Numbered from the stretch's first letter, positions 54,028-62,431 are shown. The stretch: 64,000 nt of DNA from Methylocystis sp. MJC1 (GCF_026427715.1 NZ_CP107558.1:1835001-1899000); one strand, 5' to 3'. A program made the numbers and translations. The notes: generated by a model from the sequence alone, not told the origin.

Positions 54028-54408
54028 ATGGAAGAATTGATTGCGCGCGTTTCGGCTGCCATCGGGGTGGATGCGGGCGTGGCCAGAACGGCGGTCGGCC
54101 ATGTGCTCGCCTTCCTTCGCAAGGAGCTTCCCGACGGCCCGGTCGCCGAATTCATGAACCAGATCCCGGGCGCGCATCAGGCGGCGGACGAGGCCGCGGC
54201 GGGCGGCGAGAGCGCCGGCGGCCTGCTTGGCGGGCTTCTCAGCGGCGGGCTGATGGGCCTCGCCACCAAGCTCAATGCGCTCGGTCTCGACATGGGCCAG
54301 ATCCAGAAGCTCGGCCATGAAGTCTTCGGCTATGCCGAGAGCGTGCTGGGGAGGGAGAAGGTCCAGCAGATCGCCAATTCCGTGCCGGGCTTGTCCCAGT
54401 TTCTGTAA
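54028..54408 (+). CDS. Small helical protein, DUF2267-like (paralog 2)
   Basis: This 126-residue protein starts MEELIARVSAAIGVDAGVAR and carries TAVGHVLAFLRKELPDGPVA. A Gly-rich central loop (GGLLGGLLSGGLMGLATKLN) is followed by LGREKVQQIANSVPGLSQFL. It is a paralog of the protein at 52431, on the other side of the DUF4424 gene. GGAGGG precedes its ATG. Function is unknown. Confidence 0.75.
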   Translation: MEELIARVSAAIGVDAGVARTAVGHVLAFLRKELPDGPVAEFMNQIPGAHQAADEAAAGGESAGGLLGGLLSGGLMGLATKLNALGLDMGQIQKLGHEVFGYAESVLGREKVQQIANSVPGLSQFL

Positions 54409-54467
54409 GCAAGGCGAACCCCGCTCGACGCTAGCTCGACGGGTCGCCGCATGCACACATCTTCATG

Positions 54468-54575
54468 TCGCCGCCCTCGTCATGGCGGGCTTGTCCTAGC
54501 CATCAACAAAGCGTCCCTGATTGGCTGCGCCCCTCGGCGTGGGTGGCCGGGACAAGCCCGGCCATGACGGCTCGG
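54468..54575. repeat. GTCATGGCGGGCTTGTCC inverted repeat
   Basis: GTCATGGCGGGCTTGTCC at about 54480 and GGCCGGGACAAGCCCGGCCATGAC near 54548-54571 are inverted copies. This resembles a dispersed G+C-rich repeat seen in many alphaproteobacteria. It lies between the helical protein and the ceramidase-like gene. Confidence 0.55.
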
Positions 54576-54684
54576 AAATGTGTGACTCTCCTTGCGCTCG
54601 GCGGGAGGGTCGGACCGCGATTGATTGTGACAGAGCCCTTGCCGACAAATGCGCCGTCTCGAAACTTCAAGGCGGCGCTTTTTC

Positions 54685-55377
54685 ATGAATTGGCGGGAAA
54701 CTGTTCTGGATTATTGCGAACGCCTCGATGACCGATTCTGGTCGGAGCCGCTGAACGCTATCTCCAACGCCGCTTTTCTCATCTCGGCCGCCTCCGCCTA
54801 TGCGATTCTGCGGCGACGCGGCGGGCGCGACCTTTCCGCATTGGCGCTCATCGGCGTGACGGCGAGCGTGGGCTTCGGGAGCTTTACCTTCCACACAGTC
54901 GCGACGCGCGGCGCGATGTTGCTCGACGTCATCCCCATCGCCATCTTCATTTACGGCTACTTCGTTCTGGCGCTGCGGCGCTACTTCGGCTTGGGCGCAT
55001 GGGCGGCGGCCGGGACGACAATCGCCTTCGCGGCGGCAAGCTTTGCGGTCGACGCCTCTTTCACGGGTTTGAATGGGTCGATCGCCTATCTGCCGGCGCT
55101 TGCGGCGCTGATCTCTTTCGCCGCTCTCCTACGCTCGCGCGATCCCGAGACATCACGAGGGCTGGGCCTTGCCGCAATGACATTCGCCGCGTCGCTCGTC
55201 TTCCGCACCATGGATCGCGACCTCTGCGGCGTCTTTGCGCTTGGCACGCATTTCGTTTGGCACATGCTGAATGCCCTCGTGCTGTGGCTGCTGCTCACCA
55301 GGGCGATCAACCGCGGGCCGGCGCGAGGTTCAAGCGATCCCGAGCCAGAAGGCGAGCGAGCCGACGGCCGCATGTGA
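54685..55377 (+). CDS. Ceramidase-like (CREST) membrane hydrolase
   Basis: This 230-residue protein has seven helices. DDRFWSEPLNAISNAAFLI (about 12-30), GSFTFHTVATRGAMLLDVIP (about 72-92) and GTHFVWHMLNALVLW (about 191-206) hold the conserved Ser, His and Asp of alkaline ceramidases and the CREST superfamily. Those enzymes bind zinc by three His. The bacterial substrate is unknown. The ATG at 54685 was chosen; 54649 is in frame. Its last 48 bases overlap the 3' end of the convergent CPBP gene. Confidence 0.83.
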   Translation: MNWRETVLDYCERLDDRFWSEPLNAISNAAFLISAASAYAILRRRGGRDLSALALIGVTASVGFGSFTFHTVATRGAMLLDVIPIAIFIYGYFVLALRRYFGLGAWAAAGTTIAFAAASFAVDASFTGLNGSIAYLPALAALISFAALLRSRDPETSRGLGLAAMTFAASLVFRTMDRDLCGVFALGTHFVWHMLNALVLWLLLTRAINRGPARGSSDPEPEGERADGRM

Positions 55378-55935
55378 GGCGGCGACCGGCCAGATGTTGC
55401 GCGTCAACCGATAGGCCGTGGCCCAGACGAGGCCCACGAAGAAAGTATTGGCGAGCAGCAACGCGTCGCCATAAGCGACATGCATCAGCGAGAAGGTCGC
55501 AGCGGAAAACAGCACATAATTCCCGCCGCTGATTTGCAGCTTGTCGGCGATGAGCTTGGGGATCGCGCGACAGACCAGTTCCTGGCACGGGCTGGAGATG
55601 AGCACATAGAAGGGCGCGAATCGCATCCAGTCGGGCTGCTGACGGCCGGTGGGGAAGTAGAGCGATTCGAGATAAAGAGCGGCGCTGATGCAGAGCGTCG
55701 CAACGCCGCAACCCAGCCAGTGCCGCGCCACCCAAGGCGCACGAAGCCCGAGCTCTGCGATTGAATAGCCGGCAAGAAAGCACAGCCCGATGCAGAGCGT
55801 CGAGATGGCGAGAAGAGCCTCGAAGCGCATATCGAAAGGCAGCAGGCCGCAGCGGATCGCCAGGCTCGGCGCCAGCAGAAGCAAGGCGAAGCCGAAGAGA
55901 GGCCAGTTGTCATGGATTCGACGCAGCGCTGTCAT
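55330..55935 (-). CDS. CPBP-family intramembrane protease-like protein
   Basis: This 201-residue membrane protein has about seven helices and the CPBP/Abi pattern. Motif 1 is usually EExxxR; here it reads CQELVCR, with Gln for the first Glu. Motif 2 is FSLMHVAYGD (His in FxxxH), and a third His lies in SHAAVGS. It may be a protease or a non-catalytic relative. The ATG at 55935 was chosen because TATATTACAC lies just upstream; an ATG at 55971 would add 12 residues. Confidence 0.8.
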   Translation of the reverse strand: MTALRRIHDNWPLFGFALLLLAPSLAIRCGLLPFDMRFEALLAISTLCIGLCFLAGYSIAELGLRAPWVARHWLGCGVATLCISAALYLESLYFPTGRQQPDWMRFAPFYVLISSPCQELVCRAIPKLIADKLQISGGNYVLFSAATFSLMHVAYGDALLLANTFFVGLVWATAYRLTRNIWPVAASHAAVGSLAFWLGIA

Positions 55936-56108
55936 GACTGTGTAATATACAGGCGCCTTGCGACGTTCCAAGCCAATTCAGCGCCAATTTGCCGCAAGAC
56001 GCGGGCTCTCTACCGTCCGCTTGTTTGGAAAGGGTTCCTTCGAAAAAGGAAGATGCCCCTCGAGCGCCGAGGCGCCGTCAGCGCAGACTGTATCGACGCC
56101 AAATACTT

Positions 56109-56156
56109 AGGCTCTCCTGAGGCGCGGGCGTCGCTCGCGTCTCGAATGACGAGGCG
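56109..56156. repeat. Single arm of the CTCCTGAGG/GTCTCGAA repeat
   Basis: AGGCTCTCCTGAGGCGCGGG then GCGTCTCGAATGACGAGG matches the right arm of the elements at 48881 and 50623. The left arm is missing, so this is a solo or decayed copy. The surrounding 55936-56260 stretch holds no other element that I can name. Confidence 0.5.
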
Positions 56157-56260
56157 GTCTCAAATGTGTGTCAGCAAACTGAACGCGATCCGCAGCGTCA
56201 CATTTTTGCTTCAAACAGTCGTATGAATTTCACTCGGTCGTTTGAATTGGGGTTTCCAAA

Positions 56261-56923
56261 ATGCGGAAGAATTTCGATGACGGCGTCGCGTCGCGGCAAT
56301 TGACCGGAGACGCTCCATGGGTTGCGCCTTTCTCCACACATCGCCTGGCGCAGGCCAGATCGCGCTCGATCCTTCTCGACGCGTCCGTCTGCTTCATGGC
56401 GACCGCGCTCGGCTCGCTCGCGCCGCAGGCGCTCAATTTGTTCGATCTGGCGCCAGAAAAGCCGATTACGGCGCATATCGATCCGCAGACCGGCAAATTT
56501 ATCGACCGCATCCTGGTTGGCGGCCTGCAGCCATTGTCGTGGGAGGATAAAAACCTGCCTCCCTCGCCGGCCTTCCTCTCCGCGCCCGCGCTGCCGAGCA
56601 TCGTCGAGGAGCCGATCGAGGATACGCCACCGAAGACTCTGGCGGCCGCTCCGAGGCCCGTGAAGGAGGCCGCGATCTTCAAAAAGGCTGAAAAAGCGCC
56701 GCCGAAATCGGTCGATGGCGCGCCGACGCCGCCTGCACGCGTGGCAGTGGAGCTCTCCGCGCCAGACTCCAGGCTGGAGCCCGTCGAGCAAGGCCTCTTC
56801 GCGGCGTTGACGCCGGCGAACGTCTCGTCGAAGCTCGCGCCGGTCGGGCAGAGGGTGTGGAGCGGGGCGAGGTCGCTCGGCGGCTCCGTGGTGGCTGGCG
56901 GCTTGAGCTGGCTTGGTTACTGA
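56261..56923 (+). CDS. Protein of unknown function with Pro/Ala-rich middle
   Basis: This 220-residue protein has one possible helix (SILLDASVCFMATALGSLAP, about 36-55) near the N-terminus. A Pro/Lys/Glu-rich middle follows (about 95-160) and a Gly/Ser-rich end (GARSLGGSVVAGGLSWLGY). It could be an inner-membrane anchored periplasmic protein. It is 9 nt upstream of the TetR gene and may share its transcript. I do not recognise the family. Confidence 0.6.
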   Translation: MRKNFDDGVASRQLTGDAPWVAPFSTHRLAQARSRSILLDASVCFMATALGSLAPQALNLFDLAPEKPITAHIDPQTGKFIDRILVGGLQPLSWEDKNLPPSPAFLSAPALPSIVEEPIEDTPPKTLAAAPRPVKEAAIFKKAEKAPPKSVDGAPTPPARVAVELSAPDSRLEPVEQGLFAALTPANVSSKLAPVGQRVWSGARSLGGSVVAGGLSWLGY

Positions 56924-56932
56924 GGGCAGAGA

Positions 56933-57610
56933 TTGGAGACGCAGGAGAAGGCGCGCGGCGTGACGCGCGCCGCAGAGGCGACGCGGGCGGCGCTCATCAA
57001 GGCGGCGACGGCGGTTTTTGCCGAGCATGGCTACGAAGGCGGCTCGGTGCGGGCGATCACCCAGCGCGCGGGCGCCAATCAGGCGGCGATCAACTATCAT
57101 TTCGGCGGCAAGGAGGGCCTCTATCGCGCGGTGCTGGAAACCGCCGCGGATGCGTTGGAGAAGGAGAGCTTTCTCGACGCCGAGGAGCTGGATCAGCTCC
57201 CGCCGGCGGACGCTCTGCGTCTCTATCTGCGCCAATTCCTGTCGCCGCTCGTCAAGCGCGACCGCGTCAGCCAATATCTGCGGCTCTTCGCCTGGGAGGG
57301 CGTCCGCCCGAGCGCGATCTTCAACAGCTTCATCGAGGCGCGCCCGCTGCGCATCTTCGCGCTCGCCGAGCGGGTCGCGCGGCGCTTTCTGCCGGATGAC
57401 GCGCCGAGGGACGAGATCATGCTTCGCAGCCTATGGCTGGCGCAGCAGCCGATCTTCTTCGTGCGCGAGACGGAGCGCTTGGCGCGACCGCCTTTTGCAA
57501 TGACCTTCGATCCAGACGGGGTGGAGCGGCTCGTTGAGCGTCTCGCCGCTTTGAGCCTTGCCGGGCTGATGGGCGCGGAGACGGCGTCGTCCGCGCCCAA
57601 CGCCCCTTAG
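56933..57610 (+). CDS. TetR-family transcriptional regulator, CerR type
   Basis: This 225-residue regulator has a TetR helix-turn-helix (ATAVFAEHGYEGGSVRAITQ, then RAGANQAAINYHFGGKEGLY, about 27-66). A helical C-terminal ligand domain matches the CerR/DUF1956-like class. The frame opens with TTG at 56933; a GTG at 56960 is an alternative. The stop overlaps that of the convergent barrel gene by four bases. Confidence 0.85.
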   Translation: METQEKARGVTRAAEATRAALIKAATAVFAEHGYEGGSVRAITQRAGANQAAINYHFGGKEGLYRAVLETAADALEKESFLDAEELDQLPPADALRLYLRQFLSPLVKRDRVSQYLRLFAWEGVRPSAIFNSFIEARPLRIFALAERVARRFLPDDAPRDEIMLRSLWLAQQPIFFVRETERLARPPFAMTFDPDGVERLVERLAALSLAGLMGAETASSAPNAP

Positions 57611-58287
57611 AAGTGATAATTCACGCCGGCCTTGAGCGACGACATGTTCACGCCGGAGCTCAGCGCATAGCGCGAAAAATCGAAGTAGCTGCCGCTTCCC
57701 GTCGAGGTGAAGAGATATTCGCCCTTGGCCGAGAGGTTGGGCAGGATCATATATTCGAGGCCGCCGCCGAGCGCCCAGCCGGGCTGGAAGCGCGCATCGA
57801 CGCCATAGAAGAAGCCTTGCGAAAGCTGGATCGTATTCTTGCTCCCGGCGAAGCCGGCCGTCGCATAGATCAGGGCCGGGCCCATGACATAGCCGGCGCG
57901 CCCGCGGATCGTCAGCAGATCATCGACGTCGCCCTTGGCGTAGGCGCCCCAGAAGGGCGCGCGTGAGCCGGAGACCCCGGTGAAGGCGAAATCCACTTCG
58001 GCGCCGACGAGAAGCTGCGGCGCCGCCATGAAGTTGTAGCCGGCCGTGATGCCGATGAGGCCGCCCGACGGGCTGCTGCCGATCAGATTGCCGCCGCCGT
58101 CCTGGAAGGCCGCGAAACCGACACCGCCCTGCACGCCCGCGTAAAATCCTTGCCAGGTGAAGGCCGGCGGCGGCGGGGGATAATAATCAGCCGGCGGGGC
58201 AGAGCGGCGGGGCAGGTCCGCGCCCGTCGCCGCCGTCGCGGCGATGAGCAGCGGGGCGAGAATGGCGGCGCGATTCGGTTTCATCAT
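57607..58287 (-). CDS. Omp25/Omp31-like outer-membrane beta-barrel
   Basis: This 226-residue protein has a signal peptide (KPNRAAILAPLLIAATAATG). A Pro-rich spacer (SAPPADYYPPPPPAFTWQGF) is followed by an eight-stranded beta-barrel: GFYAGVQGGVGF, GITAGYNFMA, LTIRGRAGYVMGPALIYATA and the final SLKAGVNYHF with terminal Phe. This is the hyphomicrobial Omp25/31 family of outer-membrane structural proteins. GGGAG lies 5 nt before the ATG at 58287. Confidence 0.9.
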   Translation of the reverse strand: MMKPNRAAILAPLLIAATAATGADLPRRSAPPADYYPPPPPAFTWQGFYAGVQGGVGFAAFQDGGGNLIGSSPSGGLIGITAGYNFMAAPQLLVGAEVDFAFTGVSGSRAPFWGAYAKGDVDDLLTIRGRAGYVMGPALIYATAGFAGSKNTIQLSQGFFYGVDARFQPGWALGGGLEYMILPNLSAKGEYLFTSTGSGSYFDFSRYALSSGVNMSSLKAGVNYHF

Positions 58288-58625
58288 AGCAACTCCCATG
58301 GCCGCTCTACGGCGCGGCATGTTTCGCGAAAGCGGCGCTTCCGCTTTCCGATAGGGGAGAAATGAAATTGTTCAGCTTAATGATTCCTTGCCGCGAGATG
58401 CGAGCGGCAAGGGCGAAAGTTTGACGCAGACTATTGATCTAGGCGCAATTTTGGCGTTTGTGGGCCTCTCCCCGCCTATACATGCCATATACGTTAAAGC
58501 GGTCTGTAAAATTTCAGAATGGGCCAAAACATGTTGGCTAATATTTTATAAATTCGCGCAAGGTCCTGGCGCGTTGACCTCACGCGCGCGGCATGGGAAT
58601 CCCACCGCAAGGGAGCGATGCGGCC
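58288..58625. other. Divergent region upstream of the barrel and SDR genes
   Basis: This 338-bp stretch has no gene. GCGCGGCATGTTTCGCGAAAGCGGCGC at 58310-58336 is partly palindromic, and A+T-rich sequence lies near 58480-58560. Both promoters must lie here. The frame 58388-58633 is not protein-like. Confidence 0.5.
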
Positions 58626-59399
58626 ATGACTGAAGCCACTGGCGCGAAGAACGGTCCGGCCTTGGTGACCGGCGCGGCGCGGCGAATTGGACTCGCCATC
58701 GCCGGGCGTCTCTCACGCGCAGGACGCCCGGTAATTCTGCATGCTTCCCCGCGCTCGGCCGAAGAGGCCGAGCTCGCCGCCGAGGCGATCAGGCAGCAGG
58801 GCGGTCGGGCCGCCGTCGCGGTCGCGGATCTCGCCGACCCCGACGCGGTCCAAGGTCTCGTCGGTTTCGCCGCGCGCGCCTTCGGCCGGTTGACGCTTCT
58901 CGTCAACAACGCCTCTGTTTTTGAAGTCGATGAAGCCGAGGATTTCCCGCTCGAACGCTACGAGCGGCAGATGGCGATCAATCTGCGCGCGCCGCTGCTG
59001 TTGACGCGCGATTTTGCCGCCGCTTTGCCGGCAGAGGCGCAAGGAGCGATTGTCAATATCATCGACCAGCGCGTCTGGCGTCTCACGCCGCGTTATTTTA
59101 GTTACACGCTCTCGAAATCGGCGCTATGGACGGCGACGCGCACCATGGCCCAGGCCTATGCGCCGCGCATTCGCGTCAACGCCGTGGGGCCCGGACCAGT
59201 GTTCCCCAACGAGGCGTTGGGGGAACGCGACTTCGAGATCGAGACGCATGGCGTGCCGCTGGGCCATGCGGCGGAGGTCTCGGGCGTTGTCGACGCCGTT
59301 CTTTACCTCGCGAATGCGAAGAGCGTCACCGGGCAGATGATCGCCGTGGACGCGGGCCAGCATCTGGCGTGGCGAACGCCGGACGTGGCGTCGGAATGA
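58626..59399 (+). CDS. Short-chain dehydrogenase/reductase, pteridine-reductase-like
   Basis: This 257-residue NAD(P)-dependent oxidoreductase has the coenzyme motif TGAARRIGLAIA (about 17-28, with Arg favouring NADPH), LVNNASVF, and the catalytic YTLSK in SYTLSKSALW. It lacks the usual Ser in the third active-site block, where it reads IVNIIDQRVWR. This is the pattern of FolM/PTR1-like dihydropteridine reductases. It lies upstream of tsaD with a 128-bp gap. Confidence 0.85.
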   Translation: MTEATGAKNGPALVTGAARRIGLAIAGRLSRAGRPVILHASPRSAEEAELAAEAIRQQGGRAAVAVADLADPDAVQGLVGFAARAFGRLTLLVNNASVFEVDEAEDFPLERYERQMAINLRAPLLLTRDFAAALPAEAQGAIVNIIDQRVWRLTPRYFSYTLSKSALWTATRTMAQAYAPRIRVNAVGPGPVFPNEALGERDFEIETHGVPLGHAAEVSGVVDAVLYLANAKSVTGQMIAVDAGQHLAWRTPDVASE

Positions 59400-59527
59400 T
59401 TGCGTAAACCCTTCGCAAACCATAATTCGCTAAAATTGAGCCAGTTTAATCCTTACCCTCGGGCGCGCATTTGCGCACAGCCCTGAGCGGGCATGAAAAA
59501 GACGCCATCGGCGTCCAGGGAGCGTGA

Positions 59528-60589
59528 ATGCGCGTACTTGGCATTGAAACCACCTGCGACGAGACGGCGGCGGCCGTCGTGTCGGACCGCCTCGGAGGCG
59601 AGGGCGGGGACATTCTCTCCAATGAAGTCCTGAGCCAGATCGCCCAGCATGCGGTTTATGGCGGCGTCGTGCCGGAGATCGCCGCGCGCGCCCATATCGA
59701 CGTTCTCGACCGGCTGATCGTGCGGGCGCTCGCGAACGCCAAAGTGGAATTGTCGGACATCGACGCCATCGCTGCGGCGGCCGGGCCGGGCCTCATCGGC
59801 GGCGTGCTGATCGGCCTCACCGCCGCCAAGGGATTGGCGCTCGCCTCTGGCAAGCCCTTCATCGCCGTGAACCATCTCGAAGCCCATGCGCTCACGGCGC
59901 GGCTCACTGATCCTCTCGACTTTCCCTATGTCGCGCTGCTTGTTTCGGGCGGGCATACGCAGCTCGTCGCCATCCGCGACGTCGGCGATTATCGCCGTCT
60001 CGGATCGACGATCGACGACGCTGCCGGCGAAGCCTTCGACAAGGTCGCGAAAATGCTGGGTCTGCCTTATCCCGGCGGCCCGCAGATCGAAAAGCTCGCC
60101 CAGGAGGGCGACGCCCGTCGCTTCGATTTTCCGCGACCGATGCTCGGACGCGGCGGCGCGGATTTCTCGCTTTCCGGCCTCAAGACGGCCGTGCGACAGG
60201 AAGTCCTCAAGCTCGGAACGCCGAGCGATCAGGACGTGAAGGATATTGCCGCTTCCTTCCAGGCGGCAATCGTCGACGTCATCGTGGATCGGGTGCGCGG
60301 CGGCATAAAACTATTCACGGAAGGAGAGGGGCGTCCGAGCGGCCTCGTGATCGGCGGCGGCGTCGCCGCCAATGGCGCGATCCGCCGCGCGCTGACGCGG
60401 CTTTGCGCCGAGAGCGGCCTGCGTTTCGTCTCGCCCCCGCCGGTTCTGTGCTCCGACAATGGCGCGATCATCGCCTGGGCTGGATTGGAGCGCTTCAAGC
60501 GCGGCTTTCGCGATGACCTCGGCTTCGCGCCGCGGCCGCGTTGGCCGCTCGACGCGATCGCCAGCGGAGCCCACCACGGCAAGGCCTAA
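59528..60589 (+). CDS. tsaD: tRNA N6-threonylcarbamoyladenosine transferase subunit TsaD
   Basis: This 353-residue protein transfers threonylcarbamoyl to A37 of ANN-decoding tRNAs. The N-terminal [15 protein letters not shown] starts the ASKHA fold. [12 protein letters not shown] holds the metal-binding His pair, and [16 protein letters not shown] ([16 protein letters not shown]), [13 protein letters not shown] and [12 protein letters not shown] are family blocks. CAGGGAG precedes the ATG. The stop lies 4 nt before the PLD gene's GTG. Confidence 0.95.
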   Translation: MRVLGIETTCDETAAAVVSDRLGGEGGDILSNEVLSQIAQHAVYGGVVPEIAARAHIDVLDRLIVRALANAKVELSDIDAIAAAAGPGLIGGVLIGLTAAKGLALASGKPFIAVNHLEAHALTARLTDPLDFPYVALLVSGGHTQLVAIRDVGDYRRLGSTIDDAAGEAFDKVAKMLGLPYPGGPQIEKLAQEGDARRFDFPRPMLGRGGADFSLSGLKTAVRQEVLKLGTPSDQDVKDIAASFQAAIVDVIVDRVRGGIKLFTEGEGRPSGLVIGGGVAANGAIRRALTRLCAESGLRFVSPPPVLCSDNGAIIAWAGLERFKRGFRDDLGFAPRPRWPLDAIASGAHHGKA

Positions 60590-60593
60590 AGCG

Positions 60594-61133
60594 GTGCGTC
60601 GCCAATTCGCTTTGGCGCTCGTCGCCATGTTGGCGGCGCCCGAGCCGCAGGCTGCGGGCCCCTTGTCGCAGGAGCCGCTATTCGCCGGCGTGCGCGTCTT
60701 TTATGGACCTGGCGACGGTTTCGAGAGCATCGACGCCAAGCTCATCAATGGCGCGCGCCATTCGATCGACATGGCCGCCTATGTGCTCACCGATCGCGCC
60801 CTGGTCGCCGCGCTCGGCCGCGCCGCCATGCGCGGCGTGAAGGTGCGGATCTATCTCGATGGAGAGGAGTTCAGGCGCGGGTCTCCGATCCTGGACGTCG
60901 CCGGCGCGCCAAACCTCGAGGTACGCCGCAAGGCCCGCTCGCGCGACCTCATGCATTTGAAATCCTACCAGGTGGACGGCGCCACGCTGCGCTCAGGCTC
61001 CGCGAATTTTTCCGTCTCCGGCGAAGTTTATCAGGACAATGATTTGATCGTAATCCAGAGCCCTACGGCGGTGGCGCACTTTCTCGAGGCGTTCGAGCGG
61101 TTGTGGACCAGACCAGACAATCAGCGGCCCTAG
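60594..61133 (+). CDS. Phospholipase D-family protein, single HKD motif
   Basis: This 179-residue exported protein starts with GTG at 60594 and a short signal peptide (RRQFALALVAMLAAPEPQAA). It has one HKD motif, HLKSYQVDGATLRSGSANF (His, Lys, Asp, GSxN), so it likely acts as a dimer like Nuc and related PLD-family nucleases. The N-terminal FYGPGDGFESIDAKLINGAR resembles the Nuc group. It may cut DNA in the periplasm or act on lipid. It lies 4 nt after tsaD and is probably co-transcribed. Confidence 0.87.
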   Translation: MRRQFALALVAMLAAPEPQAAGPLSQEPLFAGVRVFYGPGDGFESIDAKLINGARHSIDMAAYVLTDRALVAALGRAAMRGVKVRIYLDGEEFRRGSPILDVAGAPNLEVRRKARSRDLMHLKSYQVDGATLRSGSANFSVSGEVYQDNDLIVIQSPTAVAHFLEAFERLWTRPDNQRP

Positions 61134-61175
61134 TAGTGAACAATGCTCAAAATTATTTTGATCTATAGTGGTGTA

Positions 61176-61203
61176 TTGACAGTCAAATTCGTTAACGTTG
61201 CCG
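61176..61203 (+). promoter_or_regulatory. Conserved TTGACAGTC promoter element, unit 1
   Basis: TATTGACAGTC starts 165 nt before the ATG of the secreted-protein gene. It matches ATATTGACAGTC of unit 2, also 164 nt before its ATG. TTGACA is a perfect -35 hexamer; the sequence 17 nt downstream (TGCCGA vs TGCATG) is not a classical -10, though TTGC is shared. It is likely a promoter with a long leader. Confidence 0.5.
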
Positions 61204-61288
61204 ATCAATCAGGGTGATGAATAATATAACGATGCGATGCGGACAAATGATGTACTGAAACATGGAGCCTATTTTCTATTTCAGCTTT

Positions 61289-61312
61289 CGAAGCCGGCGA
61301 CGCCCGACTTCG
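61289..61312 (+). other. Leader hairpin, unit 1
   Basis: CGAAG (61289-61293) pairs with CTTCG (61308-61312) around GGCGACGCC-type loop sequence. The equivalent in unit 2 (62024-62045) has a longer stem. It ends 28-29 nt before the start codon, so it may regulate ribosome access or mRNA stability. Confidence 0.45.
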
Positions 61313-61340
61313 CAGTGATGGAAAAAATAGGAGCGAACAA

Positions 61341-61667
61341 ATGAAAAAGTTTCTTATCTCCGCGGCCTTCGTCGCTCTGACCGCGGGCTCGGCTTTTGCC
61401 CAGGGCGGTAGCATTACGGTGGGCGGCAACTTCAATCCCGGCGCGGTCACCTTTGGCAGCGTGTCCAACTCCGCCACCCAGAGCCTTACCACGACGGTGA
61501 GAAACAACTCTCCGGCGACCGCCGGCAACGCCACCGCCAGCACGGGGGCCGGCGCCATGGGAACGGCGACGGCCCTCTCGGCCGCCTCGACGGTGAACAC
61601 CCAGACCGTGACGCCCACCAACGCGATCTCGTTCACGAACAGTCTGGCGCAGACCCTCAACTACTAA
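61341..61667 (+). CDS. Small secreted Thr/Asn/Ala-rich protein (paralog A)
   Basis: This 108-residue protein has a signal peptide (MKKFLISAAFVALTAGSAFA) and a mature domain of about 87 residues: QGGSITVGGNFNPGAVTFGS, then Thr/Asn/Ser/Ala-rich sequence ending FTNSLAQTLNY. It has no cysteine, few charges and a beta-prone alternating pattern. ATAGGAGCGAAC precedes the ATG. It is a close paralog of the gene at 62073 and shares its leader and 3' hairpin. The family is not one I know. Confidence 0.8.
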   Translation: MKKFLISAAFVALTAGSAFAQGGSITVGGNFNPGAVTFGSVSNSATQSLTTTVRNNSPATAGNATASTGAGAMGTATALSAASTVNTQTVTPTNAISFTNSLAQTLNY

Positions 61668-61699
61668 GGCGAGCATCCTGGCGCCAGGACTGCAATGAA

Positions 61700-61733
61700 G
61701 GACTGTGGCGGCGCCCAAACGCCGCCGTAGTCC
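61700..61733 (+). terminator. Conserved 3' hairpin, unit 1
   Basis: GGACT-GT-GGCGGCG and CGCCGCC-GT-AGTCC form a strong interrupted stem 33 nt after the stop codon. The hairpin of unit 2 is also 33 nt after its stop. No T-run follows, so it may be a Rho-independent terminator of weak type or a stabiliser. Confidence 0.6.
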
Positions 61734-61908
61734 ACCTGACTTTGACGGCGGGCTCGCGCGCGGGGCCCGCCTCTTTTCGGGCCGCGAGGGCTCCTTGGCT
61801 CTGCGGCGCCAGCGCGCTTCCGCCAGGCTTCGGATGGCTGTTGGAGGGCGTATAATCTGCGACTGTGCTATGAACATCGATCAAACACATTTAGTCTAAA
61901 ATGACATA

Positions 61909-61936
61909 TTGACAGTCTATTTGGCTAGCGTTGCAT
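61909..61936 (+). promoter_or_regulatory. Conserved TTGACAGTC promoter element, unit 2
   Basis: ATATTGACAGTCTATTTGGC repeats the unit-1 element at the same distance (164 nt) from the start codon. The rest of the 61738-61908 spacer is G+C-rich and gene-free. Confidence 0.5.
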
Positions 61937-62023
61937 GTCATGAGTGGTTATAGATATGTATATCTCCAGACGTATAAGAAAGTTATGGCTGGATAATCTC
62001 GCGGTAATTCTATTTTAGTTCCG

Positions 62024-62045
62024 GAAGACGGCGACGCCGGTCTTC
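62024..62045 (+). other. Leader hairpin, unit 2
   Basis: GAAGAC (62024-62029) pairs with GTCTTC (62040-62045) and GGC with GCC inside, around a GAC loop. It is the counterpart of 61289-61312 and is better paired. Confidence 0.45.
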
Positions 62046-62072
62046 ACTATGAGTGGAACTAGGAGCGAAACC

Positions 62073-62399
62073 ATGAAAAAATTTCTTGTGTCGATCGCGT
62101 TGGTCGCTCTGACCGCGGGTTCGGCTTTTGCCCAAGGCGGCGCGATCACGGTAGGAGGCTCTTTTACGCCCGGGGCGGTCGGCTTCGGCGGCGTGTTCAA
62201 CTCCGCAGGTCAGACACTCAACACGACGGTGACCAACAACGCTCCGGCAAGGGCCGGCGCGGCTTCGGCCATCACGGGTACTGGGAACGGTGGATCGGCG
62301 ACCGCCATTTCCGCAGCCTCGACGTCGAACACCCAGTATGTTTCGCCCATGAACTACATCTCCTTCTCCAACACTCTGAGGCAGAGCCTCAACTACTGA
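62073..62399 (+). CDS. Small secreted Thr/Asn/Ala-rich protein (paralog B)
   Basis: This 108-residue protein has the same size as paralog A. The signal peptide is MKKFLVSIALVALTAGSAFA. The mature part starts QGGAITVGGSFTPGAVGFGG and ends FSNTLRQSLNY. AGGAGCGAAACC precedes the ATG. The two mature proteins share ITVGG-F-PGAV-FG-V-NSA-Q-L-TTV-NN-PA-AG. The differences are spread along the chain, so the duplication is not recent. No enzymatic motif is visible. Confidence 0.8.
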   Translation: MKKFLVSIALVALTAGSAFAQGGAITVGGSFTPGAVGFGGVFNSAGQTLNTTVTNNAPARAGAASAITGTGNGGSATAISAASTSNTQYVSPMNYISFSNTLRQSLNY

Positions 62400-62431
62400 A
62401 GACGAGCAGCCCAGCGCTGAGATTGCGGTGA

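Noticed and set aside
7439..56156. CRISPR array among the many repeats
   Set aside because: The repeats are palindromic, differ in length and are scattered; there are no regular spacers or cas genes.
56198..57274. Minus-strand frame opposite the unknown and TetR genes
   Set aside because: Arg/His-rich antisense shadow; the plus-strand genes have clear domains.
58388..58633. Plus-strand frame upstream of the SDR gene
   Set aside because: No ribosome site, and it overlaps the SDR start; no recognisable protein.
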